From assembly GCA_019307165.1 (NCBI GenBank), contig JAFDKD010000164.1, forward strand, positions 1 through 9,901: DNA of 9,901 nt, in the 5' to 3' direction. This document shows positions 1-6,653 of this stretch, piece after piece. This stretch comes from Deltaproteobacteria bacterium (GTDB taxonomy: Bacteria > Desulfobacterota > DSM-4660 > Desulfatiglandales > Desulfatiglandaceae). The notes under the pieces are model-generated. The model was not told where the DNA came from. It did no database searches and saw only the letters and a program-made list of their open reading frames with translations. Numbering within the stretch: the first letter of the stretch is position 1; each line of letters begins with the position of its first letter. Both the position numbers and the translations under genes were made by a program.

Positions 1-1061
1 AACCGTATGCTCAAAATATCCCCGTCCTGCACCACATAATTTTTCCCCTCCAGGCGGAAGCGGCCGTTTTCGCGAATCGTTTTTTCCGACCCGAATTGAA
101 TGGTGTCCGCGTAGGTAAAACACTCGGCGCGGATAAATCCCCTGGCCAGGTCCGAATGAATGGCCGCGGCAGCGCCCAGAGCGGTCTCGCCTTTGCCCAG
201 CTGCCAGGCCCGCACCTCGTCCGCCCCTACCGTGAAAAAGCTGATGTACTCCAGGGTTTCATAGGCCATTCGGGTCAGTCGGTCGCGAGCGGATGCCTCG
301 ATCCCCATATCCGCCATGAACAGGGCCACGTCTTCCTCGTCCGTCAGCTGGGATAATTCCATTTCGAACTTGCCGGCAAATTCGATGGCCCTGTAGCGCT
401 GCTCCACATGGGCCGGCAGGTCAGGATTGCCGCCGAAGCGCTCCTCATCGGAATTGACGATAACCATGATCGGCTTGTCGGTGATCAGCTGAAACCCGCG
501 AATGCACTTTCGTTCCTCGCCGGTCAGTTCAAGTTCCCTTACCGGTTTTTCAGTATTGAGGTGTTCAATGACCTTTTTTAACACCTTTTCTTCTTTTTGA
601 AGCGCATCGGTCTTTTTTCCCCGCTGATAGCCTGCATGGATTCTATCCAGCCGGGCCTCGCAGATCACCAGGTCCGAGAGAATGAACTCCTGCTCCATCT
701 GCCGCATGTCGGCCATGGGATCGGGGGCGCCCGTCAGCGGGTCCTCGAAATTGCGGAGCACAAGGGCCAGGGCGTCCGCGTTTTTCATGATGGCAAAAGC
801 GTCGCCGGACATGGACCAGGCGCCATCGGGCTGCTGGTCAATTCCGTTGAAATCGATGAATTCCACGGCCGCGTAAATGGTCTTTTTGGGCTGGTACAGT
901 TCGGACAGATGGGTAATACGATCATCCATCACGCGTATCATCGCACGGCTGGGTTGGGCCTTGCCTGTGGCATATGCGTTGCGTTGCGCGTTGACATGCG
1001 TCAATGAACTGAATATGGTGGTTTTGCCGGAACCGGGCAAACCGATGATTCCGATTTTCAT
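1..1061 (-). CDS. YchF-like GTPase/ATPase (variant, DUF933/TGS C-terminus), C-terminal end just cut by the window
   Basis: The minus frame is open from ATG at 1061 to the window edge, giving 353 residues. The P-loop is G-L-P-G-S-G-K-T-T (residues 7-15), a DxxG switch is D70-F-N-G73, and the NxxE/D base-recognition motif is N203-S-D-E. The TGS/DUF933 end starts near F275 (F-F-T-V-G-A-D-E-V-R-A-W) and runs to Y-V-V-Q-D-G-D, normally only a few residues from the YchF stop, so very little is missing. YchF/OLA1 proteins are cytoplasmic nucleotidases that bind ribosomes and take part in stress responses. Canonical YchF has N-V-G-K-S in the P-loop and a long D-x-A-G-L-V-x-G-A switch. This protein has S-G-K-T-T and the short D-F-N-G-I, so it belongs to a divergent subgroup. 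The start is supported by an AGAGGA ribosome site four bases upstream. I am sure of the superfamily, less sure that the function equals YchF. Confidence 0.9.
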   Translation of the reverse strand, partial: MKIGIIGLPGSGKTTIFSSLTHVNAQRNAYATGKAQPSRAMIRVMDDRITHLSELYQPKKTIYAAVEFIDFNGIDQQPDGAWSMSGDAFAIMKNADALALVLRNFEDPLTGAPDPMADMRQMEQEFILSDLVICEARLDRIHAGYQRGKKTDALQKEEKVLKKVIEHLNTEKPVRELELTGEERKCIRGFQLITDKPIMVIVNSDEERFGGNPDLPAHVEQRYRAIEFAGKFEMELSQLTDEEDVALFMADMGIEASARDRLTRMAYETLEYISFFTVGADEVRAWQLGKGETALGAAAAIHSDLARGFIRAECFTYADTIQFGSEKTIRENGRFRLEGKNYVVQDGDILSIR

Positions 1062-1082
1062 AACATCCTCTGCAATAACACA

Positions 1083-1122
1083 AAGCAAGCCGCCGCGGGA
1101 TCGGGCCCGAGGCGGCTTGCTT
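1083..1122 (-). promoter_or_regulatory. 12-bp leader hairpin upstream of the ychF-like gene
   Basis: Positions 1083-1094 and 1111-1122 are perfect inverted repeats (AAGCAAGCCGCC and its complement) around a 16-nt GC-rich loop. The hairpin lies between the 1165-1193 promoter and the ribosome site of the ychF-like gene, so it is in that transcript's leader. Read on the minus strand it is followed by TTTGTGTT, a weak U-rich tract. It could be an attenuator, a transcript stabiliser, or the terminator of a short RNA of about 75 nt. The hairpin itself is certain; its role is not. Confidence 0.5.
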
Positions 1123-1164
1123 TTCGATTTCCTCAAGGGCTTATATAGAAATGATGCTGCGCCT

Positions 1165-1193
1165 TTTATAGTCATCCAAAAGGGGCTTGTCAA
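1165..1193 (-). promoter_or_regulatory. Strong sigma70-type promoter for the ychF-like gene
   Basis: On the minus strand TTGACA (complement of 1188-1193) and TATAAA (complement of 1165-1170) are separated by exactly 17 nt. That is a perfect -35 box and a -10 box with five of six consensus bases. Transcription should start near 1158, leaving a leader of about 95 nt before the ATG at 1061. Confidence 0.8.
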
Positions 1194-1224
1194 TTCCTGC
1201 GGGCCATGAAGTTGATGGGAAGTA

Positions 1225-1256
1225 CAAAAAAAAGCCGGCCATAAAGGCCGGCTTTT
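1225..1256 (-). terminator. Rho-independent terminator, reading on the minus strand
   Basis: The arms 1230-1240 and 1246-1256 are an 11-bp perfect inverted repeat (core GCCGGCC/GGCCGGC) with loop ATAAA. On the minus strand the GC-rich core is followed by eight T residues (1225-1233 on the plus strand are all A). It sits just upstream of the ychF-like promoter, so it ends some transcript coming from beyond 1256 on the minus strand. On the plus strand the T tract is only four bases, so bidirectional use is possible but weaker. Confidence 0.8.
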
Positions 1257-1312
1257 AAAGGGGAAAAGAAAGACGATGGAGGTTGCGTTGATGGTTGATT
1301 CGTCGACGGGGC

Positions 1313-1492
1313 CTATGTATCAAAAAACCCGGCGTGCCGTTGTTTTCCCGCCTCGTACGTCTTCTTTCCATTTTGGAAGGCGTGGACAGGTGAAAAGATG
1401 CACGAACACCCGAGAAATCTACCGGTTGACCGTCCCCAAAACGCCCGTTTGAGGAACCTATGAAACAGGGACGTGAAAAAGCACACTATCAT
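1313..1492 (-). CDS. Possible small protein, 59 residues, unrecognised
   Basis: A minus-strand frame runs from ATG at 1492 to TAG at 1313-1315. A GGAG sequence lies eight bases upstream of the ATG, and the strong terminator at 1225-1256 lies downstream in the same direction. The N-terminal third is hydrophobic and aromatic (M-I-V-C-F-F-T-S-L-F-H-R-F-L) and could be a signal or membrane anchor. The rest is basic with no family I know. I see no good promoter upstream. The frame may be chance, and the terminator could instead belong to a non-coding RNA. It is listed because something on this strand appears to be transcribed and terminated here. Confidence 0.25.
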   Translation of the reverse strand: MIVCFFTSLFHRFLKRAFWGRSTGRFLGCSCIFSPVHAFQNGKKTYEAGKQRHAGFFDT

Positions 1493-1550
1493 CGAAAAGT
1501 CTCCAAAATTGTTTTGATATTCTTATAGCAAAAAATATGCCATTTTACTC

Positions 1551-1576
1551 GTTAATGTATTAAGTTAATGATTTAA
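1551..1576. repeat. 13-bp tandem repeat in AT-rich DNA upstream of the acyl-CoA dehydrogenase gene
   Basis: GTTAATGTATTAA (1551-1563) is followed directly by GTTAATGATTTAA (1564-1576), differing at two central bases. The first unit contains the inverted repeat TTAAT-GT-ATTAA. It lies about 45 bp upstream of the proposed -35 box of the dehydrogenase gene, a plausible place for a regulator. The rest of 1257-1682 is AT-rich in its right half and holds no other recognisable feature. Confidence 0.35.
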
Positions 1577-1618
1577 GTCGGTTGCAGGATTGAACGAGGA
1601 AAGCGCCGACAGCGAAAA

Positions 1619-1647
1619 TTGACTGAAACGGACAAATTTTGTTATTT
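1619..1647 (+). promoter_or_regulatory. Candidate promoter of the acyl-CoA dehydrogenase gene
   Basis: TTGACT (1619-1624) is followed after 17 nt by TTATTT (1642-1647). The -35 box is good, the -10 box poor. A GAGG ribosome site at 1671-1674 lies eight bases before the ATG at 1683. Confidence 0.35.
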
Positions 1648-1682
1648 ATCAGATATATGCGAAACACCATGAGGACTGAAAC

Positions 1683-2915
1683 ATGAGAAGTGTCGCCTTT
1701 AGCATTCCAGATGACGTAATCGCCGTTCGAAACGGCATTGAGGCCTTTTTGCGAAAAGAAGTCATTCCGAGGCATGAAGAGCACCACGAACTCCTGTCCA
1801 ACCAACGGCTGCTGTACCGGGTGGACGGCCGTTTCTGCGACGAGGCGCTGGCGCTTATCCGCCGTGTGCGTATGGCATCCGCAGACGCAGGCTATTACAA
1901 CATGTGCGTTCCCCCGGAAATCGGCGGTGCGGGCATGGGCCTGCTTGCATACTATGTGGCCTGGGAATGCATTTTTCGGTTGTGTGGGGGCCATCATTGG
2001 CTGGGAACGTACGTCATAAGCCACTGGGCGTTCGGGCCCAGTCGGGTCCTGCTCGAGGTATCGCCGAAGGCGCGCGAAGAGATGCTGCCCGCCATGATTG
2101 CCGGAGAAAAATCCATGTGCTTCGGCCTGTCGGAACCCGGGGCCGGGTCGGACGCGGCCATGCTGCAGACGCGGGCGACGGCCGATGACGGCGGCTGGCG
2201 GCTGAACGGCAGAAAAATATGGATAACCAACGCGCCATATGCTGACTATGCGCTCATATTTGCCATCACCGATCCGGAACGGGCTTCCCGGCGGAAGGGC
2301 GGCATCAGCGCGTTTCTCATCCCGACCGATACACCGGGTTTTGAAATTGAAAACGTGATTCGAATGTACGGGGAAATCGGCGGCAACGAGGGAGAGGTGG
2401 TCCTGGGAGACGTCCGCGTGGAACCCCACCAGCTGGTGGGCGAACTGCACGAGGGTTTCAGGTTAGGGGTGCTCGGCGTGTCACTCGGCAGGGTTTATAA
2501 TTCCGCCAGGGCGGTCGGGAGCGCTCGTTGGGCACTGAAGCGCGCCATAGAATATTCAAAGGTTCGCGAGGTCTTCGGGAACGCAATCAGCAAGTATCAG
2601 GGCATCATGTTTCCCCTTGCCGAATCGGCCACGGAAGTGCATGCGGCCCATTTGATGGGTCTGAATACGACGATGCTGCTTGACGGGGGAAAACCGGCCA
2701 TCAAGGAACTTTCCATGATGAAATCCTATTCCGTTGAGGTCGGCGCCAGGGCCATAGACCGGGTCATTCAGGCCCACGGCGCTATCGGGTTCACCAATGA
2801 AATGGGCCTGACCGAAGCGTGGAAATACCTCCGGCTGGTCAATGTTGCCGACGGCACTAATGAGATTCTTCGCAGGACCATTCTTCATCGGATGTTGGGC
2901 GGGGATTTGGACTAA
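1683..2915 (+). CDS. Acyl-CoA dehydrogenase family protein
   Basis: This 410-residue FAD enzyme has the usual family length and should introduce an alpha,beta double bond into an acyl-CoA, passing electrons to ETF in the cytoplasm. The FAD/substrate motif C-F-G-L-S-E-P-G-A-G-S-D is at 146-157, W-I-T-N at 180-183, and the C-terminal alpha-helical domain carries R-E-V-F-G (295-299) and Q-A-H-G-A-I-G-F (363-370). The usual catalytic Glu near the C-terminus (E-G-T in medium-chain enzymes) is Asp390 here (A-D-G-T). The alternative Glu site used by isovaleryl-CoA dehydrogenase (L-E-R) is L-G-R at 268-270. Asp at this place recalls ACAD10/11-type enzymes, so the substrate may be unusual. It is transcribed alone; the next gene converges on it. 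GAGG eight bases upstream supports the start. Confidence 0.93.
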   Translation: MRSVAFSIPDDVIAVRNGIEAFLRKEVIPRHEEHHELLSNQRLLYRVDGRFCDEALALIRRVRMASADAGYYNMCVPPEIGGAGMGLLAYYVAWECIFRLCGGHHWLGTYVISHWAFGPSRVLLEVSPKAREEMLPAMIAGEKSMCFGLSEPGAGSDAAMLQTRATADDGGWRLNGRKIWITNAPYADYALIFAITDPERASRRKGGISAFLIPTDTPGFEIENVIRMYGEIGGNEGEVVLGDVRVEPHQLVGELHEGFRLGVLGVSLGRVYNSARAVGSARWALKRAIEYSKVREVFGNAISKYQGIMFPLAESATEVHAAHLMGLNTTMLLDGGKPAIKELSMMKSYSVEVGARAIDRVIQAHGAIGFTNEMGLTEAWKYLRLVNVADGTNEILRRTILHRMLGGDLD

Positions 2916-2935
2916 CGAAAAAAGGCTTCAGTGTT

Positions 2936-3074
2936 CCCCGCCAACAACGACGGGATCTTCGATAAGTGTAATAAATAGAGGTGTCAGGCGTCAGTGTTCA
3001 GGTGTCAGTTCATCCGATAGCCTTCTCCGCGCCCCTTCTTGTCGTCCCCCGCCAAAAAACGACGGGATCTTCGA
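2936..3074 (+). repeat. Pair of near-identical 27/28-nt direct repeats
   Basis: Positions 2936-2962 and 3047-3074 both read CCCCGCC, an A-rich hexamer or heptamer, then GACGGGATCTTCGA. They differ by one base and one inserted A. The first copy lies just outside the 290-bp inverted-repeat element and the second just inside it. They may mark a duplication linked to that element or be part of a dispersed intergenic repeat. Confidence 0.6.
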
Positions 3075-3268
3075 CCCGCATGAATCTGGCGGGGACCCAG
3101 CATCATATCAAATCAAAATACAAATCCTTCCATTCAGGTTTTCTGGATTCCCCTTCGGCCGTGAGCTCAGGGCCGAACGGCCGCCAACTACATGCGGGAA
3201 TGACAGGTTGATTTCCCGCCGTTCTTGTGCGGGTACATCCGACACCTGAAACCTGACACCCGACACCT
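2979..3268. mobile_element. MITE-like intergenic element with about 30-bp imperfect terminal inverted repeats
   Basis: The left end, 2979-3008, and the reverse complement of 3239-3268 match at 25 of 30 positions. Both are built of GTGTCAGG-like units. Inside are two more hairpins: TTCGGCC/GGCCGAA (3154-3160 with 3171-3177, enclosing the palindrome TGAGCTCA) and GCGGGAA/TTCCCGC (3194-3200 with 3213-3219). No credible protein is encoded, and the element fills most of the gap between two convergent genes. A non-autonomous mobile repeat or a dispersed hairpin family fits. No clear target-site duplication is visible. Confidence 0.5.
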
Positions 3269-3313
3269 TTAATCCAAACCGCCTCCAACCTCAAGCGAAG
3301 CAATCCTCTAACC

Positions 3314-4093
3314 TCACACGCTTATCAATCCGGCTGCCGTTTCCAGGTCCGCCAACTCCCTGTAGGCGACGATCACCTCGTCAATGCCTTGCCTGTCCAT
3401 TGCGCTCACGCGTTCTTGCAGTTCATCCGGAGAGCTTATGACATGCCAGCCCTCTGGAAATGCGTCCCCGGAAAGTGAAAAAGGGATGAGCGCGGCAACC
3501 GGAAGTTCGCGTTCGGACATGGCCTGTTTCGCTGTTTCACCGAGTTTGTCGCTCCAGATAGTCGCGACGCCGTCGGCCACCCGCAGGGCCGCCTCCCACC
3601 CGGCAGGGCCGATTGCCGCGGCGTAAAGGGAAACGGCCGTATTCAACGGCGCCGTTCTGAGGCGTATGCCGTCGATTTGTAAGGCTTTGCCGTTTATAGT
3701 GGTTCGATCGCCCGCGAGCAGGCTGCGTAAAACGGTGATGCATTCTTCCACTGCAGTCGGTTTCTGGTCGATTCCCACCTTTTCGAGAAAACGCGGGATG
3801 CCCTTGCCGATGGACAGGGCCAGGCGCCCGTCGCTGAGATGCTGCATGGTGGCCGCCATTTGGGCCACCACCACGGGATGGCGGGTGTAGGGATTGGTCA
3901 CCCCCAGCCCGATAAGGATACGGCTGGTGTGATGGACAAGAATGCCGGCCGCGACCCAGGCTTCCCAAGGGGACACGATGGTATCCGGCACCCACACCCG
4001 ATAATAACCGTGGGATTCGAGGGCAACGGCATGTTGGACGATCTCTTCCAGGGGACAATTATGGGCCAGTTCCACACTGATCTTTATCGCCAT
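3314..4093 (-). CDS. Luciferase-like (LLM class) flavin-dependent oxidoreductase, short form
   Basis: The 259-residue protein has the LLM signature G-L-G-V-T-N-P-Y-T-R-H-P (62-73), then A-T-M-Q-H-L-S-D-G-R (81-90) and the glycine-rich L-S-I-G-K-G (93-98), followed by a C-terminal A-A-A-I-G-P...V-A-D-G-V (158-176). These match the F420/FMN-binding beta-barrel family, which includes methylene-tetrahydromethanopterin reductase and bacterial luciferase. Members are usually 300-350 residues. Here the stretch after V-A-D-G-V is compact, so a helical part seems reduced, although both ends look natural. It is the last gene of the minus-strand operon, 11 nt after the hydrolase gene, with GAGGAG about seven bases before the ATG. 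Cofactor (FMN or F420) and substrate cannot be told. Confidence 0.85.
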   Translation of the reverse strand: MAIKISVELAHNCPLEEIVQHAVALESHGYYRVWVPDTIVSPWEAWVAAGILVHHTSRILIGLGVTNPYTRHPVVVAQMAATMQHLSDGRLALSIGKGIPRFLEKVGIDQKPTAVEECITVLRSLLAGDRTTINGKALQIDGIRLRTAPLNTAVSLYAAAIGPAGWEAALRVADGVATIWSDKLGETAKQAMSERELPVAALIPFSLSGDAFPEGWHVISSPDELQERVSAMDRQGIDEVIVAYRELADLETAAGLISV

Positions 4094-4104
4094 TCAAGGA
4101 CTCC

Positions 4105-4854
4105 TCAAAAAGCTATTGATTCTCCGTCTTCCGGTATGAATAACCGGGATGGAGATATGCCTTCTTTATCGGCCAGTTGGCGGAGTGCGTCACGGCTGAC
4201 GCCGCAGTGGTCCAATGCCTCCATGTGTATCGCCACGACAATCGCTTCGGGCGATGCATTGAGTGTCGCAAGGGTCTGCTCGGCATCCATAATGATGGTA
4301 TCGAAATCCGGAAGTTTTGCGCCGCCTGAATGGGTGATGATGATATCCGGCTTAAACGATTTTATCGTGTTTTCCACGAGATCGCACCAGATGCTGTCTC
4401 CCACCCAATAAACGGTCGGCTCCCCGTCGGCCTGAAACACAAATCCGGATACATTTCCCATCAACTCGAGTACTTTACCGCTTCCGTGCCGGCCTTCCGT
4501 ACGGGTAATGGTAATCCCTTCCCAGGTGTAAGCGGTTTCAATGGGAATAACTGTTTGAAAACCCCCTTCCGCCAATTGCACTTCATCTCCCGGCTGGCAA
4601 AAAACGGGAATCGTCTTGGGCAAGGCTTCGCTAGCCGTCTTGTCAAAATGATCCGGGTGAAAATGCGTGACGACCACGCTTTCTACATCATTTACGATGT
4701 CTTTAATTTGAAACGGCAACTCGACCGTAGGGTTTTTTGCAATGCCGGCAAAGGACCTGATAGCATCTTTTGGCGACAGCATCGGATCGGTGAGAATCGT
4801 TCGGCCGGCATACGCGATCTTCATTGTTGCATTTCGGATAAGTTGGATTTTCAT
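4105..4854 (-). CDS. MBL-fold metal-dependent hydrolase (UlaG-like)
   Basis: The 249-residue protein carries the metallo-beta-lactamase motif T-H-F-H-P-D-H (63-69), followed by likely metal ligands His123 (R-H-G), Asp153 (V-G-D), His175 (T-H-S-G-G) and His210 (A-I-H-M-E). The N-terminus, with N-A-T-M-K-I...G-R-T-I-L-T-D-P (8-24), is typical of the UlaG-like branch (beta-lactamase_2 type), cytoplasmic enzymes that hydrolyse lactones or phospho-esters. There is no signal peptide. It is the middle gene of the operon: 32 nt after the acyl-CoA ligase and 11 nt before the flavin oxidoreductase. AAGGA about seven bases upstream supports the ATG at 4854. In this context it may open a cyclic intermediate or act as a thioesterase; both are guesses. 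Confidence 0.88.
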   Translation of the reverse strand: MKIQLIRNATMKIAYAGRTILTDPMLSPKDAIRSFAGIAKNPTVELPFQIKDIVNDVESVVVTHFHPDHFDKTASEALPKTIPVFCQPGDEVQLAEGGFQTVIPIETAYTWEGITITRTEGRHGSGKVLELMGNVSGFVFQADGEPTVYWVGDSIWCDLVENTIKSFKPDIIITHSGGAKLPDFDTIIMDAEQTLATLNASPEAIVVAIHMEALDHCGVSRDALRQLADKEGISPSRLFIPEDGESIAF

Positions 4855-4886
4855 GAGTATGTCCTTTCATTGGGATTCCCCGGCAG

Positions 4887-6431
4887 TCAGCTTATGGCCG
4901 GTGCATCATTCCCGAGCAGTTGGGTCCGCAGTTCCCGTTTCAGTACTTTGCCGGTGGCGTTGTGCGGCAGTTCATCGACAAAGGCGACCGACCGGGGGAC
5001 CTTGAACTTGGCCAGATGGGCCACGCAGTGACTGATAACCGTTTCCTCATCCAGGGTTTCGCCGGGCTTGATCGCGATAACGGCTTTCCCGGTTTCGCCC
5101 CAGCGGTCGTCGGGCACGCCGATTACGGCCGCCTCCAGGACCTGGGGAAGCTGGTAAATCACGTTTTCGACCTCGGCCGGGTATACATTTTCGCCACCCG
5201 AGATGTACATGTCCTTCCAGCGGTCCACAATGTAGATGAAGCCCTCTTCATCAACGCGGGCGGCATCGCCGGTTTTAAGCCATCCATCGACAAACGAGCT
5301 TTTCGTGGACTCGGCATTGTTCCAGTAGCCCGGCGTGATGTTCGGCCCGCGGATCATAAGTTCACCGACCCCGCCGTCGGTCACTTCACTGCCGACACCG
5401 TCTACAATCTTGATTTCGGTGTGCATCACGGCCTTACCGGCCGAGCCGATTTTGCGCAAGCCATCGACGGGATCGAGCGCAGTGCCGGCGGGGCTCGTCT
5501 CGGTCATGCCCCAACCCGGCCTGAGATCAACCCCGCGGTCCATCCATATTCTCAGTACGGTCTCGGGGCACGGGGCGCCGCCGACTCCAGCCACTTGGAG
5601 ACGGCTTAAGTCCGTCTTCTCGAAATCCGGATGATGCATCATGAACTGGTAGGGTGCCGGCACGGCAAAAAAATGGGTGACCTCATATGACGGGTCGCCG
5701 ATGACGCGCAGGGATTCACCGGGGTCGAACTCTCGTAGTAACAGGATTCGCCCGCCCGCGTGAATGACCGGATTGGCATAACAGTTGAGTCCGCCCGTGT
5801 GAAACAGGGGCAGCACCACGAGTTGAACCGTTAGCGGTGATATCTGGGCGATAAATCCGAGATTCACGCAGTTGATAAAATTCATCCCGTGCGTGATCAT
5901 GGCGCCTTTGGGGTGCCCGGTGGTGCCGGAGGTGTACATGATCATTGCAAGATCGTCCAGCGTGAGGGGTTCGATCTGCGGCTCCGGATATGATGCGTCA
6001 AGGGCCTGCTCGTAGGCATTGGACGGGTCGTTTACATCGATTTCCAATAGACGCGAAATATCGCAACGCTTCTTCAACTCGAGGGCGGCATCCCGGAAAT
6101 GGGCGTCGTGCAGCAGCATTTTGGGCGTGCTGTCATTAAAAATAAATTCAAGCTCCGGCACGGTAAGCCGCCAGTTGACGGGCAGGGCCACGGCCCCGAT
6201 TTTGCCGCAGGCAAACTGCATTTCCATGAACTCCGGGCAATTGAACGCCAGGATCCCGATCCGATCGCCTTTGACAACGCCCCGTTTCTGCAGCCAGTCC
6301 GCCAGACGGGCGGCCCGATCGTCAAGTGCGGCGTAGGTGAATTTCCGGCCTGTGTACAGATCGACGATTGCGGTTTTGTTGGGTTGAAAGTAGGCCTGAT
6401 GTGCTGTCCAATCATAGTATTTCATTGACAT
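4887..6431 (-). CDS. AMP-forming acyl-CoA ligase (acyl-CoA synthetase)
   Basis: A 514-residue member of the ANL family, of full normal length. Core motifs: Y-T-S-G-T-T-G-H-P-K-G (166-176, ATP phosphate loop), G-W-G-M-T-E-T-S-P (306-314), G-Y-W (368-370), W-L-K-T-G-D (384-389), D-R-W-K-D-M-Y-I-S-G-G-E-N-V-Y-P (403-418) and P-H-N-A-T-G-K-V (489-496), with Lys495 as the adenylating lysine. The reaction is carboxylic acid + ATP + CoA to acyl-CoA + AMP + PPi in the cytoplasm. It is the first gene of the operon that also encodes the MBL hydrolase and LLM oxidoreductase, and so probably supplies the CoA thioester for the pathway. The start at 6431 has AAGGGGG about six bases upstream; a second ATG two codons in is possible. 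Chain length or aromatic preference cannot be read reliably. Confidence 0.95.
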   Translation of the reverse strand: MSMKYYDWTAHQAYFQPNKTAIVDLYTGRKFTYAALDDRAARLADWLQKRGVVKGDRIGILAFNCPEFMEMQFACGKIGAVALPVNWRLTVPELEFIFNDSTPKMLLHDAHFRDAALELKKRCDISRLLEIDVNDPSNAYEQALDASYPEPQIEPLTLDDLAMIMYTSGTTGHPKGAMITHGMNFINCVNLGFIAQISPLTVQLVVLPLFHTGGLNCYANPVIHAGGRILLLREFDPGESLRVIGDPSYEVTHFFAVPAPYQFMMHHPDFEKTDLSRLQVAGVGGAPCPETVLRIWMDRGVDLRPGWGMTETSPAGTALDPVDGLRKIGSAGKAVMHTEIKIVDGVGSEVTDGGVGELMIRGPNITPGYWNNAESTKSSFVDGWLKTGDAARVDEEGFIYIVDRWKDMYISGGENVYPAEVENVIYQLPQVLEAAVIGVPDDRWGETGKAVIAIKPGETLDEETVISHCVAHLAKFKVPRSVAFVDELPHNATGKVLKRELRTQLLGNDAPAIS

Positions 6432-6471
6432 AGAAGGCCCCCTTTGGTCATTCTTAGAAAGTGAAGATCAG

Positions 6472-6499
6472 ATTATAAACCAATTCCGATTATTGTAAA
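6472..6499 (-). promoter_or_regulatory. Sigma70-type promoter of the acyl-CoA ligase operon
   Basis: On the minus strand TTTACA (complement of 6494-6499) and a perfect TATAAT (complement of 6472-6477) are separated by 16 nt. The start would be near 6465, giving a leader of about 35 nt before the ATG at 6431. Confidence 0.75.
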
Positions 6500-6621
6500 G
6501 AGGGCCGTTTGAAAAAGACCCGCCAATATTTCGACTGAAGAAGGATTCTATATATAACGACCTAAATCCTTGCGCATACATACACAGCGGTTTACAGAAT
6601 ACAGTTTTTCAAAATAGCTCT

Positions 6622-6633
6622 ATCGCCGGCGAT
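6622..6633. promoter_or_regulatory. 12-bp perfect palindrome upstream of the ferredoxin gene
   Basis: ATCGCCGGCGAT is a perfect palindrome about 20 bp before the ferredoxin start, in the divergent region between two transcription units. It could be an operator for a dimeric regulator. The rest of 6432-6653 shows only the ligase promoter, AT-rich DNA and a weak TTTACA (6591-6596) with no convincing -10 partner. Confidence 0.25.
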
Positions 6634-6653
6634 CTTAACAAGCGATTCGCAAT

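Noticed and set aside
96..1209. Several plus-strand open frames of 64-136 codons
   Set aside because: They are antisense to the ychF-like gene, whose minus-strand translation has clear P-loop, NSDE and TGS motifs; the plus frames look like no family.
1560..2450. A 296-codon minus-strand open frame
   Set aside because: It is antisense to the acyl-CoA dehydrogenase gene, which has unmistakable motifs; the long shadow is caused by GC-rich codon use.
2981..3265. A CRISPR array made of the GTGTCAGG-like units
   Set aside because: The units are short, few, in inverted orientation at two ends, and have no regular spacers; no cas gene is present.
2842..3303. Open frames of 66-135 codons between the convergent genes
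   Set aside because: They run through the inverted-repeat element and its hairpins and have low-complexity translations with no family character.
4742..6428. Plus-strand open frames opposite the CoA ligase and hydrolase genes
   Set aside because: They are antisense shadows of genes with full sets of catalytic motifs.
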